Source of the DNA: Polyangiaceae bacterium
Lineage (GTDB): Bacteria; Myxococcota_A; Polyangia; Polyangiales; Polyangiaceae
Assembly: GCA_019637265.1 (NCBI GenBank)
Contig: JAHBVY010000002.1
Span: 620,001 to 684,000, forward strand
Length of the DNA: 64,000 bases
Reading direction: 5' to 3'
The notes under the pieces are model-generated. The model was not told the DNA's origin, did no database searches, and worked only from the letters and a program-made list of their open reading frames with translations. Position numbers and translations under genes: made by a program. Below are positions 41,088 to 49,761 of this stretch, in pieces (the stretch's first letter is position 1; each line of letters begins with the position of its first letter).

Positions 41088-42320
41088 TCAACGCGAGGCG
41101 GTGACTTGGGCGGGCTCGCGGCTCGGCGCTTTGGGGCCGTAACCGCGCGGGGAGGACCAGCGCCGGCTCACGTGCACCTTCAGCACGTCCTTGAACAGGC
41201 CGATGTGCGCGCAGTGGTCCATCTTGTCGTTGCCGCGATAACCGCGGACGTGGAAATTCCCTCTGGAATAGCTGGCGATCCGCTCGAGGCCCATCGGGTC
41301 GGCGCCGCGTGGCCGCTCCGCCTTCGGCTTCCCCCCGAGCGCGTGGATCAGGAAGTTCGCCGTCTCCGTGGTGGAGGCGTACCCCGGCGGGATGATCGAC
41401 GAGTGCGAGACGAACATGAAGCGCTGCCGGCGCGCCGCGAGCCGCGCGAACTCCACGAACGGCTCCAGCTGCTTGCTCTTCATCGGCTCGGTGTTCGCCG
41501 AGTGGAGCCCGTCGAGCAGCACCACCGCGTCCACCTTCTGCTTGAACTCGGGGTGCCGCAAAATGGACTCGACCGCGCCGTAGCCAGCGCTCCACGCCGA
41601 GAGCCCCATTTTCCGTATGTAAACGCGCTTCTTCCCGGTGCGCTCCGCGACGCGCTTCTCCACCGAGGCCATCAGGCGCCGGAAGGCATCGGGCGAGCGG
41701 AAGGTGGACTCGTAAGGCCCGGAGCCAATGCCGAGGTCCACGCCGACCAGCACCGCGCCGTTCATCACCTTCACCCACTCTTTTCGCACCGGCTCATGCC
41801 CGTGGAAGTGGAACATCACGTCGAAGCCGCCGTTCGCGGTCACCCCGCCGCGCTCCGGCATGATCATCTGCCCCAGGCTCGGCGCGCGATCCCACCGCGT
41901 GTAGATCCCCTGGCCTGGGTCCGGCGTGTTGCACGGGTTCACGCCGCGATCCTTCGCGGACTTCTGCGTCTGGGTGGAGGCGTCCGGCTTGGCGTTGACC
42001 CAGTCCACCTTCGACTCGGCCTTCTCGGAGCCAGCCTTCCCCGAGTCCGCCTTCGACTTGCTGGGCTCAGCCTTCGCGTCGCTCTTCTTGGGGCTCGCCT
42101 TCTGCCCCGGCTCCGGGATCTCCAAGCGCTGCCCTGGTCGGATCGCCGCGCCCGACCTCAGGCCGTTCTGCGCCTCGATCGCCTTCACCGTCACGCCGTA
42201 GCGCTTGGCGATCGACCACAGCGAGTGGCCCTTCTCCACCACGTGCACCTTGGGCGCAGCGGCGAGCGGGCTCGTCACCAAGAGCCCCGTGAGCAGCAGC
42301 AGCAGTCCTCGAAGTCGCAT
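41088..42320 (-). CDS. Exported LysM domain fused to an alpha/beta-hydrolase-like domain
   Basis: 410 residues from the ATG in MRLRGLLLLL; an ATG 15 bp upstream is an alternative. A signal peptide is followed by one LysM (VHVVEKGHSLWSIAKRYGV ... GLRSGAAIRPGQRLEIP). A long Lys/Ser/Ala-rich linker leads to a C-terminal domain with FDVMFHFHGHEPVRKEW and the nucleophile elbow LSAWSAGYGAV. HPEFKQKVDAVVLLDGLHS and FVSHSSIIPPGYASTTETANFL follow. LysM should bind peptidoglycan; the hydrolase substrate is unknown. An RGNFHVRGY segment uses AT-rich codons with an ATTCC/GGAAT hairpin near 41240. Confidence 0.75.
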   Translation of the reverse strand: MRLRGLLLLLTGLLVTSPLAAAPKVHVVEKGHSLWSIAKRYGVTVKAIEAQNGLRSGAAIRPGQRLEIPEPGQKASPKKSDAKAEPSKSKADSGKAGSEKAESKVDWVNAKPDASTQTQKSAKDRGVNPCNTPDPGQGIYTRWDRAPSLGQMIMPERGGVTANGGFDVMFHFHGHEPVRKEWVKVMNGAVLVGVDLGIGSGPYESTFRSPDAFRRLMASVEKRVAERTGKKRVYIRKMGLSAWSAGYGAVESILRHPEFKQKVDAVVLLDGLHSANTEPMKSKQLEPFVEFARLAARRQRFMFVSHSSIIPPGYASTTETANFLIHALGGKPKAERPRGADPMGLERIASYSRGNFHVRGYRGNDKMDHCAHIGLFKDVLKVHVSRRWSSPRGYGPKAPSREPAQVTASR

Positions 42321-42532
42321 CACAGCTTCGCCCATGGCTCCGTCGAAGGAGCGAGGCACCCATGCCTGCCAGCTTTCGCCGGGCAGGGCCAACCTTGAGG
42401 CCATTTCGTTCACGCTTCAACCCAAGACCCTTGCTCCGCCAGACGACGGCCCAGGGTGGCGCTCGTCGCCGAAGCCAGGGCGGGCTGCTGAACGCCTGTG
42501 TGGGCGGGGGCATGCGCGCTCACTGCCAGGTC

Positions 42533-42550
42533 TTTTTTTGGGGGTTTGGC
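42533..42550 (-). repeat. Dispersed C-run/A-run element copy
   Basis: TTTTTTTGGGGGTTTGGC on the plus strand, 129 bp before the FGE-like gene, in the divergent gap 42321-42678. Apart from this element I see no gene or clear promoter in the gap. Confidence 0.65.
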
Positions 42551-42678
42551 AAGGCCGTGGCAGAGAGCAAGACTGGCCTCCTGCGCCCGGTGGCCCTTCG
42601 CTCGCGCGCTTTGGTTACGCTCTCGCGTCACCCCAGCGCACGGCGTATCAAAAACGCATCCAGCGCCCAGAGGTCCCC

Positions 42679-43551
42679 ATGCGCTCCGTCACCCCGCTCC
42701 TGTTCGCCTCGCTGCTCACCGTCGCCTGCGGCGCGCCCGCGCCCGCCGCTGAAGGCCCCGCGCCACCATCGCCCAGCCAAGCGCAGGCTCCGCCCACCGC
42801 GACCTCCGCGCCGAGCGCCGCCGAGCGAAGCGAGTGCCCCACCGGCATGCGACTCGTCGACGGCGGTCGGCTCCGCTTGGGCTCCCCCGAAGGGCAAGGC
42901 GAAGCGAACGAGCATCCGCAACGCGAGGTGCACTTGCGCCCCTTCTGCGTCGATGAGGTGCTCGTGAACCTGGGCGCCTACGCCCCGTGCGTGGAGAACG
43001 CGATCTGCGACGCCGCGCCCGAGACGGTGCTCACCGAGCGCCCGCTCTCCATCACGGAGAACGAGCGCGAGAGCGCGCTGTGCACCGCGCGCTTCGCGAA
43101 GAACCTCAAGGGCGGCGACGACCTACCCGTGAACTGCGTCAGCCACCGGGACGCTGAGCGCTTCTGCAAGTGGCGCGGCGCGCGCCTGCTGACGGAGGCG
43201 GAGTTCGAGTGGCTCGCCAGCGGCGGCGAGGATCGCCTCAAATTTCCTTGGGGAAATTCTGAGCCCGACGAGGGCCGCCTGTGCTGGCAGCAAGAGGGCG
43301 GCCCCTGCTCGGTGAAGGCGCACCCGCCGCAGGCGCTGGGGGTGCACGACATCGTCGGGAACCTCGCCGAGTGGACCAGCACGCCTCACGCCCCCTACGG
43401 CGACCCGGATTCACCCGGTGAGGCCGTCAGCGTGCGTGGCGGCAGCTGGCGCAGCCGTGAGGCGGGCGAGGTGCGCGCCAAGCGCCGCGACGCGCGCCCA
43501 CCGATCCACCGCGAGGCTGATTTAGGCTTCCGTTGCGCCCGCGACAAATAG
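42679..43551 (+). CDS. Formylglycine-generating-enzyme-like lipoprotein
   Basis: 290 residues from ATG. The signal ends at LLTVACG (lipidation Cys), with a Pro/Ala spacer to about residue 55. The FGE-sulfatase (SUMF1-like) fold begins at MRLVDGGRLRLGSPEGQGEANEHPQREV. NCVSHRDAERFCKWRGARLLTEAEFEW, FPWGNSEPDEGRLCW, VHDIVGNLAEWTS, VRGGSWRS and LGFRCARDK follow. True FGE active-site Cys pairs are not clearly present, so it is probably a non-FGE family member of the kind abundant in myxobacteria. Codons for LKFPWGNS form a perfect AATTTCC/GGAAATT hairpin (43241-43258). Confidence 0.85.
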   Translation: MRSVTPLLFASLLTVACGAPAPAAEGPAPPSPSQAQAPPTATSAPSAAERSECPTGMRLVDGGRLRLGSPEGQGEANEHPQREVHLRPFCVDEVLVNLGAYAPCVENAICDAAPETVLTERPLSITENERESALCTARFAKNLKGGDDLPVNCVSHRDAERFCKWRGARLLTEAEFEWLASGGEDRLKFPWGNSEPDEGRLCWQQEGGPCSVKAHPPQALGVHDIVGNLAEWTSTPHAPYGDPDSPGEAVSVRGGSWRSREAGEVRAKRRDARPPIHREADLGFRCARDK

Positions 43552-43689
43552 TACGCATTACGAACGAAAGGCGCCGCCACGGGTGCAGCGAGCGGTCCGA
43601 GTCACAGGCCGTTCGTCACGCCAGTCGACCGCGCATCGGGGCTATGGACAGCCATGCTGGCCAATGGCTCAACGCTCAGGATAGAAACC

Positions 43690-45387
43690 ATGACCCACGA
43701 CCCCCGCGCCAAGAGCAAGACGCTGCTCGACGGCCCCTCACGCGCGCCCGCCCGGGCGATGCTCCACGGCATCGGCTTCAGTGAAGAGGACCTGCGGCGC
43801 CCGCTCGTCGGCATCGCCACCTGCTGGACCGAGACGATGCCGTGCAACTTCAACCATCGCGAGCTGGCGGAGCACGTGAAGCGCGGCGTGCGCGCCGCGG
43901 GCGGCACCCCGATGGAGTTCAACACCATCAGCGTGAGCGATGGGGTGTCGATGGGCAGCCAGGCGATGAAGGCCTCGCTCGTCAGCCGCGAGGTGATCGC
44001 CGACAGCGTGGAGCTGATGGGCCACGGCGCCGGCTTCGACGCGATGGTCGCCATCGTGGGCTGCGACAAGACCATCCCTGGCGCCGCCTTGGGGCTCATC
44101 CGCCTGAACCTGCCGAGCCTGATCCTGTACGGCGGCTCGATCGCCCCGGGGCAGTTTCAAGGCGTCGACGTCACCATCCAGGACGTGTTCGAGGCGGTGG
44201 GGCGTCATAGCGCAGGGCACCTGACGGATGCTGAGCTCTCGGAGATCACCCAGCGCGCCTGCCCCGGCGCGGGCGCCTGCGGGGGCCAGTACACGGCGAA
44301 CACGATGGCGATGGCGATGGAGTTCTTGGGGCTCGCGGCGCTCGGGAGCGGCAGCGTGCCCGCGACGGACGCGGGCAAGGCGCAGGTCGCCGAGGAGGCG
44401 GGGCGTCAAGTGATGGCGCTGCTCGAGCAGGGCCTGCGCCCCGCGGCGCTCGTCACTCGCGCGTCGATAGCCAACGCCATCACCGCCGTCGCGGCCACCG
44501 GCGGCTCCACCAACGCGGTGCTGCACTTCCTCGCCATCGCCCGCGAAGCGGGCGTGCCGCTCGAGATCGACGACTTCCAGACCATCTCCCAGCGCACGCC
44601 GATCATCGCCGACTTGAAGCCAGGCGGGCGCTACACCGCGGTGGACCTGCATCGCGCCGGCGGCACGCGGCTCGTCGCCGCGCGGCTCGCGAGCGCCGAG
44701 CTGCTCACGGAGGCGCCCACGGTCACGGGGCGCGGCCTCATGGAGGAGGCGGCGAGCGCGAACGAAGCGCCAGGACAACAGGTGGTGGTCACCAGGGAGG
44801 CGCCGCTCAAGGCGACGGGTGGCCTCGTGATCTTGAAGGGGAACCTGGCGCCGGAGGGCGCGGTGGTGAAAATGGCGGGGCACGAGCGGGCGCAGCACCG
44901 CGGCCCCGCGCGCGTGTTCGAGTGTGAGGAAGATGCGTTCGCTGCCGTGGAGGCGCGCTCCATCGCGCCCGGTGACGTGGTGGTGATCCGGCATGAGGGG
45001 CCGCGGGGTGGCCCGGGGATGCGGGAGATGCTCGGCGTCACCGCGGCGCTGGTAGGGCAAGGCCTGGGGGAGAGCGTGGCGCTCATCACGGACGGGCGCT
45101 TCAGCGGCGCGACGCGCGGCTTGATGATCGGCCACGTGGCGCCCGAAGCGGTGAATCGCGGGCCGATCGCCGCCCTGCGTGACGGCGACGTGATCACCAT
45201 CGACGCCGATCGGAACCTATTGGAAGTGGAGCTGACGAGCGACGCGATCGCGGCGCGCCTCAGCGACTACACGCCCCCCCCGCCACGCTTCACGCGTGGG
45301 GTCTTCGCGAAGTACGCGGCGTTGGTGTCCTCTGCATCAGAGGGAGCCATCACCATGCCAAACCCCCCAAAACCCATCCAGAGCTGA
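43690..45387 (+). CDS. ilvD: Dihydroxy-acid dehydratase
   Basis: 565 residues from the ATG in [15 protein letters not shown]. IlvD dehydrates dihydroxy-acids in valine/isoleucine/leucine and pantothenate synthesis using an Fe-S cluster. The Cys ligand segments are [20 protein letters not shown] and [34 protein letters not shown] and [18 protein letters not shown] complete the family. The last ten residues ([10 protein letters not shown]) are encoded by a copy of the dispersed element (45357-45375), added after the normal C-terminus. No other ilv gene is adjacent. Confidence 0.97.
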   Translation: MTHDPRAKSKTLLDGPSRAPARAMLHGIGFSEEDLRRPLVGIATCWTETMPCNFNHRELAEHVKRGVRAAGGTPMEFNTISVSDGVSMGSQAMKASLVSREVIADSVELMGHGAGFDAMVAIVGCDKTIPGAALGLIRLNLPSLILYGGSIAPGQFQGVDVTIQDVFEAVGRHSAGHLTDAELSEITQRACPGAGACGGQYTANTMAMAMEFLGLAALGSGSVPATDAGKAQVAEEAGRQVMALLEQGLRPAALVTRASIANAITAVAATGGSTNAVLHFLAIAREAGVPLEIDDFQTISQRTPIIADLKPGGRYTAVDLHRAGGTRLVAARLASAELLTEAPTVTGRGLMEEAASANEAPGQQVVVTREAPLKATGGLVILKGNLAPEGAVVKMAGHERAQHRGPARVFECEEDAFAAVEARSIAPGDVVVIRHEGPRGGPGMREMLGVTAALVGQGLGESVALITDGRFSGATRGLMIGHVAPEAVNRGPIAALRDGDVITIDADRNLLEVELTSDAIAARLSDYTPPPPRFTRGVFAKYAALVSSASEGAITMPNPPKPIQS

Positions 45388-45417
45388 GCCGATCGGCGCC
45401 CAGCGCGATCCCAACTC

Positions 45418-45560
45418 TTCGTCCGGTGTACGGACTCGGCGCTGGCTCTGGAGCCATCAGTCATCAGATAAACGGACGGCTCGGCTCTGACTCGGCATCA
45501 TTCGTCCGGTGTACGGACGGACCGACGCTGGTGCCATTATTCGTCATGTAGACGGACGAT
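45418..45560 (+). repeat. Array of four mini-hairpin units, period about 40 bp
   Basis: Units begin near 45418, 45460, 45501 and 45540. Each carries a small hairpin: CGTCCG-GTGTA-CGGAC(G) in units 1 and 3, a degenerate TCATCAGATAAACGGACGG in unit 2, and CGTC-ATGTA-GACG in unit 4. Spacers of about 20 bp share GGCGCTGG-like or GACGCTGG-like cores. The array fills the convergent gap ilvD/aguA. Confidence 0.7.
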
Positions 45561-46673
45561 TTAGCGTCGACCCGTCGTCGCGGGCTCCTGCTGGGTGCTG
45601 CAGTGGATGGTGCCGAGGCCCACCACCAGGTCGCGGCAATACACGCCCACCACCTCGTGCTTGGGCATCAGCTCGCGCAGCACACCCAGCGCCTCGGCGT
45701 CCTTGGGGTCGTTGAAGGTGGGCACCAGCACCCGCCCGTTGACGATCAGGAAGTTCGCGTAGCTCGCCGGGAGCACGTCGCCGCGGTAGCTCACCTCGGA
45801 GGGCATCGGCAGCGTGGCCACGGTGAGCGCCCGCCCGCGCGCGTCGCGCTGCCCCTTCAAACACTCGAGCGCAGCGCGGAGCGGCGCGTGATTCGGGCGC
45901 TGCCGGTTCGGCTCCTGACACAGCACCACGTGCCCCGGCGCGACGAAGCGACAGAAGTCGTCGATGTGCCCCGAGGTGTCGTCCCCCGCGATACCGTCAG
46001 GCAGCCACACCACCCGCTCGACGCCCAGCGCGTCCCTCAAGGCCTGCTCCGTCCCCTCCCGGCCGAGCCCCGGGTTACGCGAGTGCGCGCCGCGGAGCAG
46101 GCAGCGCTCCGTCGTCAGCACGGTGCCCTGCCCATCGACGTCGATGGCGCCGCCCTCGAGCACGAAGCGCTGCGCCTTCCCTGAAACGGTCACCTGGGGG
46201 AACCAATGCGCCTCGAAGCGACGCGCCACCTTCACCCCAGCGGCGTCATCCCGCAGGTGATCGCGGTAGCGCCCCCAGCCGTTGAAGGCGCACTTCACCG
46301 CGCCCACCTCGCGCGCCTTGGGCTCACCAGCGCGCGGGCTCGCGCCCTTCACCGCGCGCACCACGAAGGAGGGCAGGCTGTCCCGCGTCCAGGAGCGATT
46401 CGTATCCGCGCGGATGAATTCCACACGTGAAATATCCGCGCCCGCGGCGATGAAGTGCGCCTTGGCTACCGCCTGCTCCCGAGGCGTCGCCACCAAGAGG
46501 CGCACGCGCGCCACTTCGGTGATCAACCGCGCCAGCTCCGCGAACGTCCAGCGCACGGCGTGAAGCTTCCCTGGGAAGTCCGTCTTGTGGTGCGGCCAGG
46601 CGAGCCACACCGCCGCCTGCGGCTCCCACTCCGCGGGCATGTGGAAGCCCGCCTCGCGCGGCGTGCTCGTCAC
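45561..46673 (-). CDS. aguA: Agmatine deiminase
   Basis: 370 residues. AguA converts agmatine to N-carbamoylputrescine. PAEWEPQAAVWLAWPHHKTDFPGK starts the guanidine-modifying fold. TNRSWTRDSLPSFVV, LEGGAIDVDGQGTVLTTERCLL and DDTSGHIDDFCRFV follow, and catalytic Cys358 lies in GTIHCSTQQEP. Its start overlaps the aguB stop by 4 nt, so the two polyamine genes are coupled with aguB first. Codons near 46404-46440 contain the palindrome ATCCGCGCGGAT and a repeated ATCCGCG. Confidence 0.95.
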   Translation of the reverse strand: MTSTPREAGFHMPAEWEPQAAVWLAWPHHKTDFPGKLHAVRWTFAELARLITEVARVRLLVATPREQAVAKAHFIAAGADISRVEFIRADTNRSWTRDSLPSFVVRAVKGASPRAGEPKAREVGAVKCAFNGWGRYRDHLRDDAAGVKVARRFEAHWFPQVTVSGKAQRFVLEGGAIDVDGQGTVLTTERCLLRGAHSRNPGLGREGTEQALRDALGVERVVWLPDGIAGDDTSGHIDDFCRFVAPGHVVLCQEPNRQRPNHAPLRAALECLKGQRDARGRALTVATLPMPSEVSYRGDVLPASYANFLIVNGRVLVPTFNDPKDAEALGVLRELMPKHEVVGVYCRDLVVGLGTIHCSTQQEPATTGRR

Positions 46674-47596
46674 CGCCCACCGCGCTTCGTCAGGCTATCG
46701 TCCTGAACAGCTCGCCTCCCGAACCGCTCCGTGATCCCGCCGAAGGCGTCCACCCGCCGATCGCGCAAGAACGGCCAGTCCCGCCGCACGTGCTCGCTCT
46801 GCCCCAGATCGAGCGGGACCACCAGCACCTCCTCCCCCTCGCCCGCCTCCGCCAGCACCTCGCCCAGCGGATCACACACGAACGAGCGACCCCAGAACTG
46901 GATGCCCGCTGGCGGCTCCTCCTGCCCCACGCGGTTCACCGCCACCACGTACACTCCGTTGGCGATCGCGTGGCTGCGCTGGATCGTGCGCCACGCGTCG
47001 TGCTGCTTGGCGCCGAGCTCCGCCTTCTCCGACGGCAGCCAACCAATTGCCGTGGGGTAAAATAAGATCTCGGCGCCCGCGAGCGCCGTCAGCCGCGCGG
47101 CCTCCGGGTACCACTGGTCCCAGCACACCAGCGGCCCCACCTGCGCCTTCGCCGTCTCCACCGCCATGAAGCCGGTGTCGCCCGGCGTGAAGTAATACTT
47201 CTCGTAGAACTGCGGATCGTCAGGGATGTGCATCTTACGGTAGAGCCCCGCGATGCGACCCGCCTCGATCACCAGCAGCGTGTTGTGATAGAGCCCCGGC
47301 GCCCGGCGCTCGAACACGCTGACGAGCACCGCGATGCCGAGCTCGGCTGACAAAGCCAAGAACGGCTCGCTGCTCGGCCCTGGGATGGGCTCCGCCAAGT
47401 CGAAGCGCTCAGCCTCCACCGCCTGACAGAAGTAAGGCGACGCGAACAGCTCCTGCAGGCACACCACCTCGGCGCCCCGCTGGGCCGCCTCACGTGTCAG
47501 CTCCAAAGCACGCGCGATGTTCGCCTGCTTGTCGGCGCCGCACGCCATCTGGATCAGCCCAACCGAGACACGACGCGGGGTTTGGGGGTTTGGCAT
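46670..47596 (-). CDS. aguB: N-carbamoylputrescine amidase
   Basis: 308 residues. Nitrilase-superfamily amidase that releases putrescine from N-carbamoylputrescine. Catalytic triad: Glu49 in CLQELF, Lys121 in YRKMHIP, Cys158 in LVCWDQWYPE. GDTGFMAVET and GRSFVCDPLGEVLAE are typical for the subgroup. The first codons (MPNPQTPR) are a copy of the dispersed element (47577-47594) in frame, ahead of the conserved RVSVGLIQMACG; a slightly later start is conceivable. Confidence 0.95.
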   Translation of the reverse strand: MPNPQTPRRVSVGLIQMACGADKQANIARALELTREAAQRGAEVVCLQELFASPYFCQAVEAERFDLAEPIPGPSSEPFLALSAELGIAVLVSVFERRAPGLYHNTLLVIEAGRIAGLYRKMHIPDDPQFYEKYYFTPGDTGFMAVETAKAQVGPLVCWDQWYPEAARLTALAGAEILFYPTAIGWLPSEKAELGAKQHDAWRTIQRSHAIANGVYVVAVNRVGQEEPPAGIQFWGRSFVCDPLGEVLAEAGEGEEVLVVPLDLGQSEHVRRDWPFLRDRRVDAFGGITERFGRRAVQDDSLTKRGGR

Positions 47597-47815
47597 GGCG
47601 GCGGGAGTCTATCCGCCCGCTAACGCGCGTCCAGACGTGGAAGAAACCGCCGCTTCGAGCGAAAACCGCGAGACCCTCGAGCCACGCTGCACGTCTCAGG
47701 GAACTTCCGCGCCCTAGCCGTGACTAAGGCCCGCTCTGATAGTCTTCGCTCGGTGTGGCCTCAGCCTCGCGAGCTCATCCCCACCCGCTCACCCAACCGA
47801 ACTCTGGAGCCAGCC

Positions 47816-49513
47816 ATGACCACCCGCGCCACCAGGCCCCCTGTCACCCGTTCCAGCTTACTCGATCCACGGCGCTGCTTCAGCGCCGCGCTTCGTTCGA
47901 GCGGCGCACGCTTCAGCGCCCTGAGCCTATGCTGCCTCAGCCTCGCCTGCACCCGCGTGAGTGGCCCCTCTGAAGAAGCACAGAGCGCCCCGTCGGCGCC
48001 CCCAGCCACCAGCGTCGCGAGCGCTGCCCCCAGCGCCACCGCGGAAGCACCCCAAGGCCCCCCCACGCCACCCGCCGACATGGCGCGCGTCACCCTCCCC
48101 GCCGACCAAGCCCGCGAAGAGCCCTTGAGCGAGCCCATCACCGACGCGCCCGATCGACGCGAAGGCGATCCGTCAGGTCTCGGATCCATCGGCACCATCG
48201 GCGGGGGCGGCCTCGGCCTCAAGGGCGTTGGTGAAGGCGGCGGGGGTCGTCCTCCCGGTACGGGCACCGGCATGGGCTACGGGAGAGGGCGGGGAGCAGG
48301 CGCTGGCAGCGGGCGCATGGCAGGCAGCAAGCCGGCCCCGGCCGCGCCGCCACCCGACGGAGTCGCGCCACGCCCACGCAGGGTAGACACCTCTCAGGCG
48401 CGGGACATCCGCGCGGGCGAGTGGGACGACAACGCCAACTACCGTGACTACCTCGAGTACCAGTCGAAGGCGTCACCCAAGACGCGCATCGACGTCTCGC
48501 GACGGCGCTTCTTGGTGGTGCGCGACGCCGCCTGGAAGCCGATCCCGAACTGTGAGGTCAAGGTCACTGACGCCAGCAAAAAGTCGGTTACTCTGACTAC
48601 CATGACCAGCGGCCGCGCCATCCTGTTCCCGCGCGCGCACGACCTCGAAGGGAGCCGGCTCGAAGCGGTGGCGAGCTGCCTCGGCGCGAGCAAGCGCGTC
48701 TCGTTCGACCTGGTCGACGTGGATGGCGCCGTCGTGCTCGAGCTGCCCGTCGTCCGTCGGCTACCCGAGCGTCAGGTGTTCGACGTCGCCTTCGTGCTCG
48801 ACACCACGGGATCCATGGGTGAGGAGATCCAGGCCATGAAGAGCACGCTCGAGCAGGTGGCGCAGCTGATCTCGAAGCTCAACATCACCGCGCGCGTGGG
48901 CCTCGTGGAGTACCGCGATCGCGGCGACGAGTACCTCACGCGCACCCACCCGATGACGACCGACGTGCGCGGCTTCAGTCAACGCGTCAGCGCCATCCGG
49001 GCCAACGGTGGCGGTGACATGCCCGAGCACGTGAACGAGGGGCTGCGGGTAGCGCTCACCAAGCTCAGCTGGAGCGAGCGCTCACTCGGGCGCTTGGTGT
49101 TCCTGATCGGCGACGCGCCGCCTCAGCTCGACTACGAGCAGGACACGCCGTTCACGGATTCGACGAAGCGCGCCGCGGAGCGCGGCATCCAGCTCTACAC
49201 CATCGCGGCCTCCGGCATGGATGATCTAGGGCAAGCGGCGTGGCGTCAGATGGCGATGTTCACCGGCGGCACCAACCTGTTCATCTTGCGCGGCGGCGCG
49301 GGGCCTCAGAGCGTCGGCGCGGGTGATCCGCTCGACAGCTGCGGCGGGCGCCACACCAACTACTCCACCGGGAACCTGGCGGAGCTGATCACCGCCAAGC
49401 TGAGCCTCGCGGTGCAGCAGCTCCAGCTCGATCCGATGCGCATCGCAGGCCTCGGTCAGGACGAGAACGCCAAGCCGTGTGACCAGCGGGTGTTGTACGT
49501 CGCCACGCCGTGA
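47816..49513 (+). CDS. vWA-domain lipoprotein
   Basis: 565 residues from the ATG with GGAG upstream; a GTG at 47720 is open but unsupported. The signal ends at LCCLSLAC. A long Ser/Pro/Ala spacer and a Gly-rich region (GLGSIGTIGGGGLGLKG...) follow, a style seen in myxobacterial surface proteins. The von Willebrand A domain starts near residue 325 with VFDVAFVLDTTGSMGEEI (MIDAS DxTGS, Asp329). VGLVEYRDRGDEYLTRTHPMTTD and FLIGDAPPQLDYEQD fit the fold. It is probably a metal-dependent adhesion or assembly protein at the cell envelope. Confidence 0.85.
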   Translation: MTTRATRPPVTRSSLLDPRRCFSAALRSSGARFSALSLCCLSLACTRVSGPSEEAQSAPSAPPATSVASAAPSATAEAPQGPPTPPADMARVTLPADQAREEPLSEPITDAPDRREGDPSGLGSIGTIGGGGLGLKGVGEGGGGRPPGTGTGMGYGRGRGAGAGSGRMAGSKPAPAAPPPDGVAPRPRRVDTSQARDIRAGEWDDNANYRDYLEYQSKASPKTRIDVSRRRFLVVRDAAWKPIPNCEVKVTDASKKSVTLTTMTSGRAILFPRAHDLEGSRLEAVASCLGASKRVSFDLVDVDGAVVLELPVVRRLPERQVFDVAFVLDTTGSMGEEIQAMKSTLEQVAQLISKLNITARVGLVEYRDRGDEYLTRTHPMTTDVRGFSQRVSAIRANGGGDMPEHVNEGLRVALTKLSWSERSLGRLVFLIGDAPPQLDYEQDTPFTDSTKRAAERGIQLYTIAASGMDDLGQAAWRQMAMFTGGTNLFILRGGAGPQSVGAGDPLDSCGGRHTNYSTGNLAELITAKLSLAVQQLQLDPMRIAGLGQDENAKPCDQRVLYVATP

Positions 49514-49525
49514 GGCAGCGCTTCA

Positions 49526-49589
49526 GTAGGGGCGGTTTCAAACCCGCCCGTCATGGATCGGTAGGGGCGGGTTTCAAACCCGCCCGTCA
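49526..49589. repeat. Two REP-like palindromes, period 35 bp
   Basis: Copy 1 at 49526-49553 (GTAGGGGCGGTTTCAAAC then CCGCCCGTCA) and copy 2 at 49561-49589. Copy 2 has the full GGGCGGGTTT-C-AAACCCGCCC palindrome and copy 1 lacks one G. Both end in CCCGTCA. They lie in the 248-bp gap before the peroxidase gene, which holds nothing else that I recognise. Confidence 0.8.
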
Positions 49590-49761
49590 ATGGAGACGAG
49601 CGCTGTACTGTGAGGTAGCGCGCACACCGCGGCGTGCTGAGTGAACAGCGCACCTCACTTGCCCCTCGTCACGTGGCGCTTTCGGGTGTTGCGCGTGCGC
49701 TTGCTTCGTGGCTTGCTGTGGCCATCACGAAGAAGGCTCGGGGGGCAGCGAGGGACGACGT

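Noticed and set aside
45418-45560. CRISPR-like array in the ilvD/aguA gap
   Set aside because: Units are not identical, arms vary, spacers share sequence, and no cas gene is present. It is a degenerate hairpin array.
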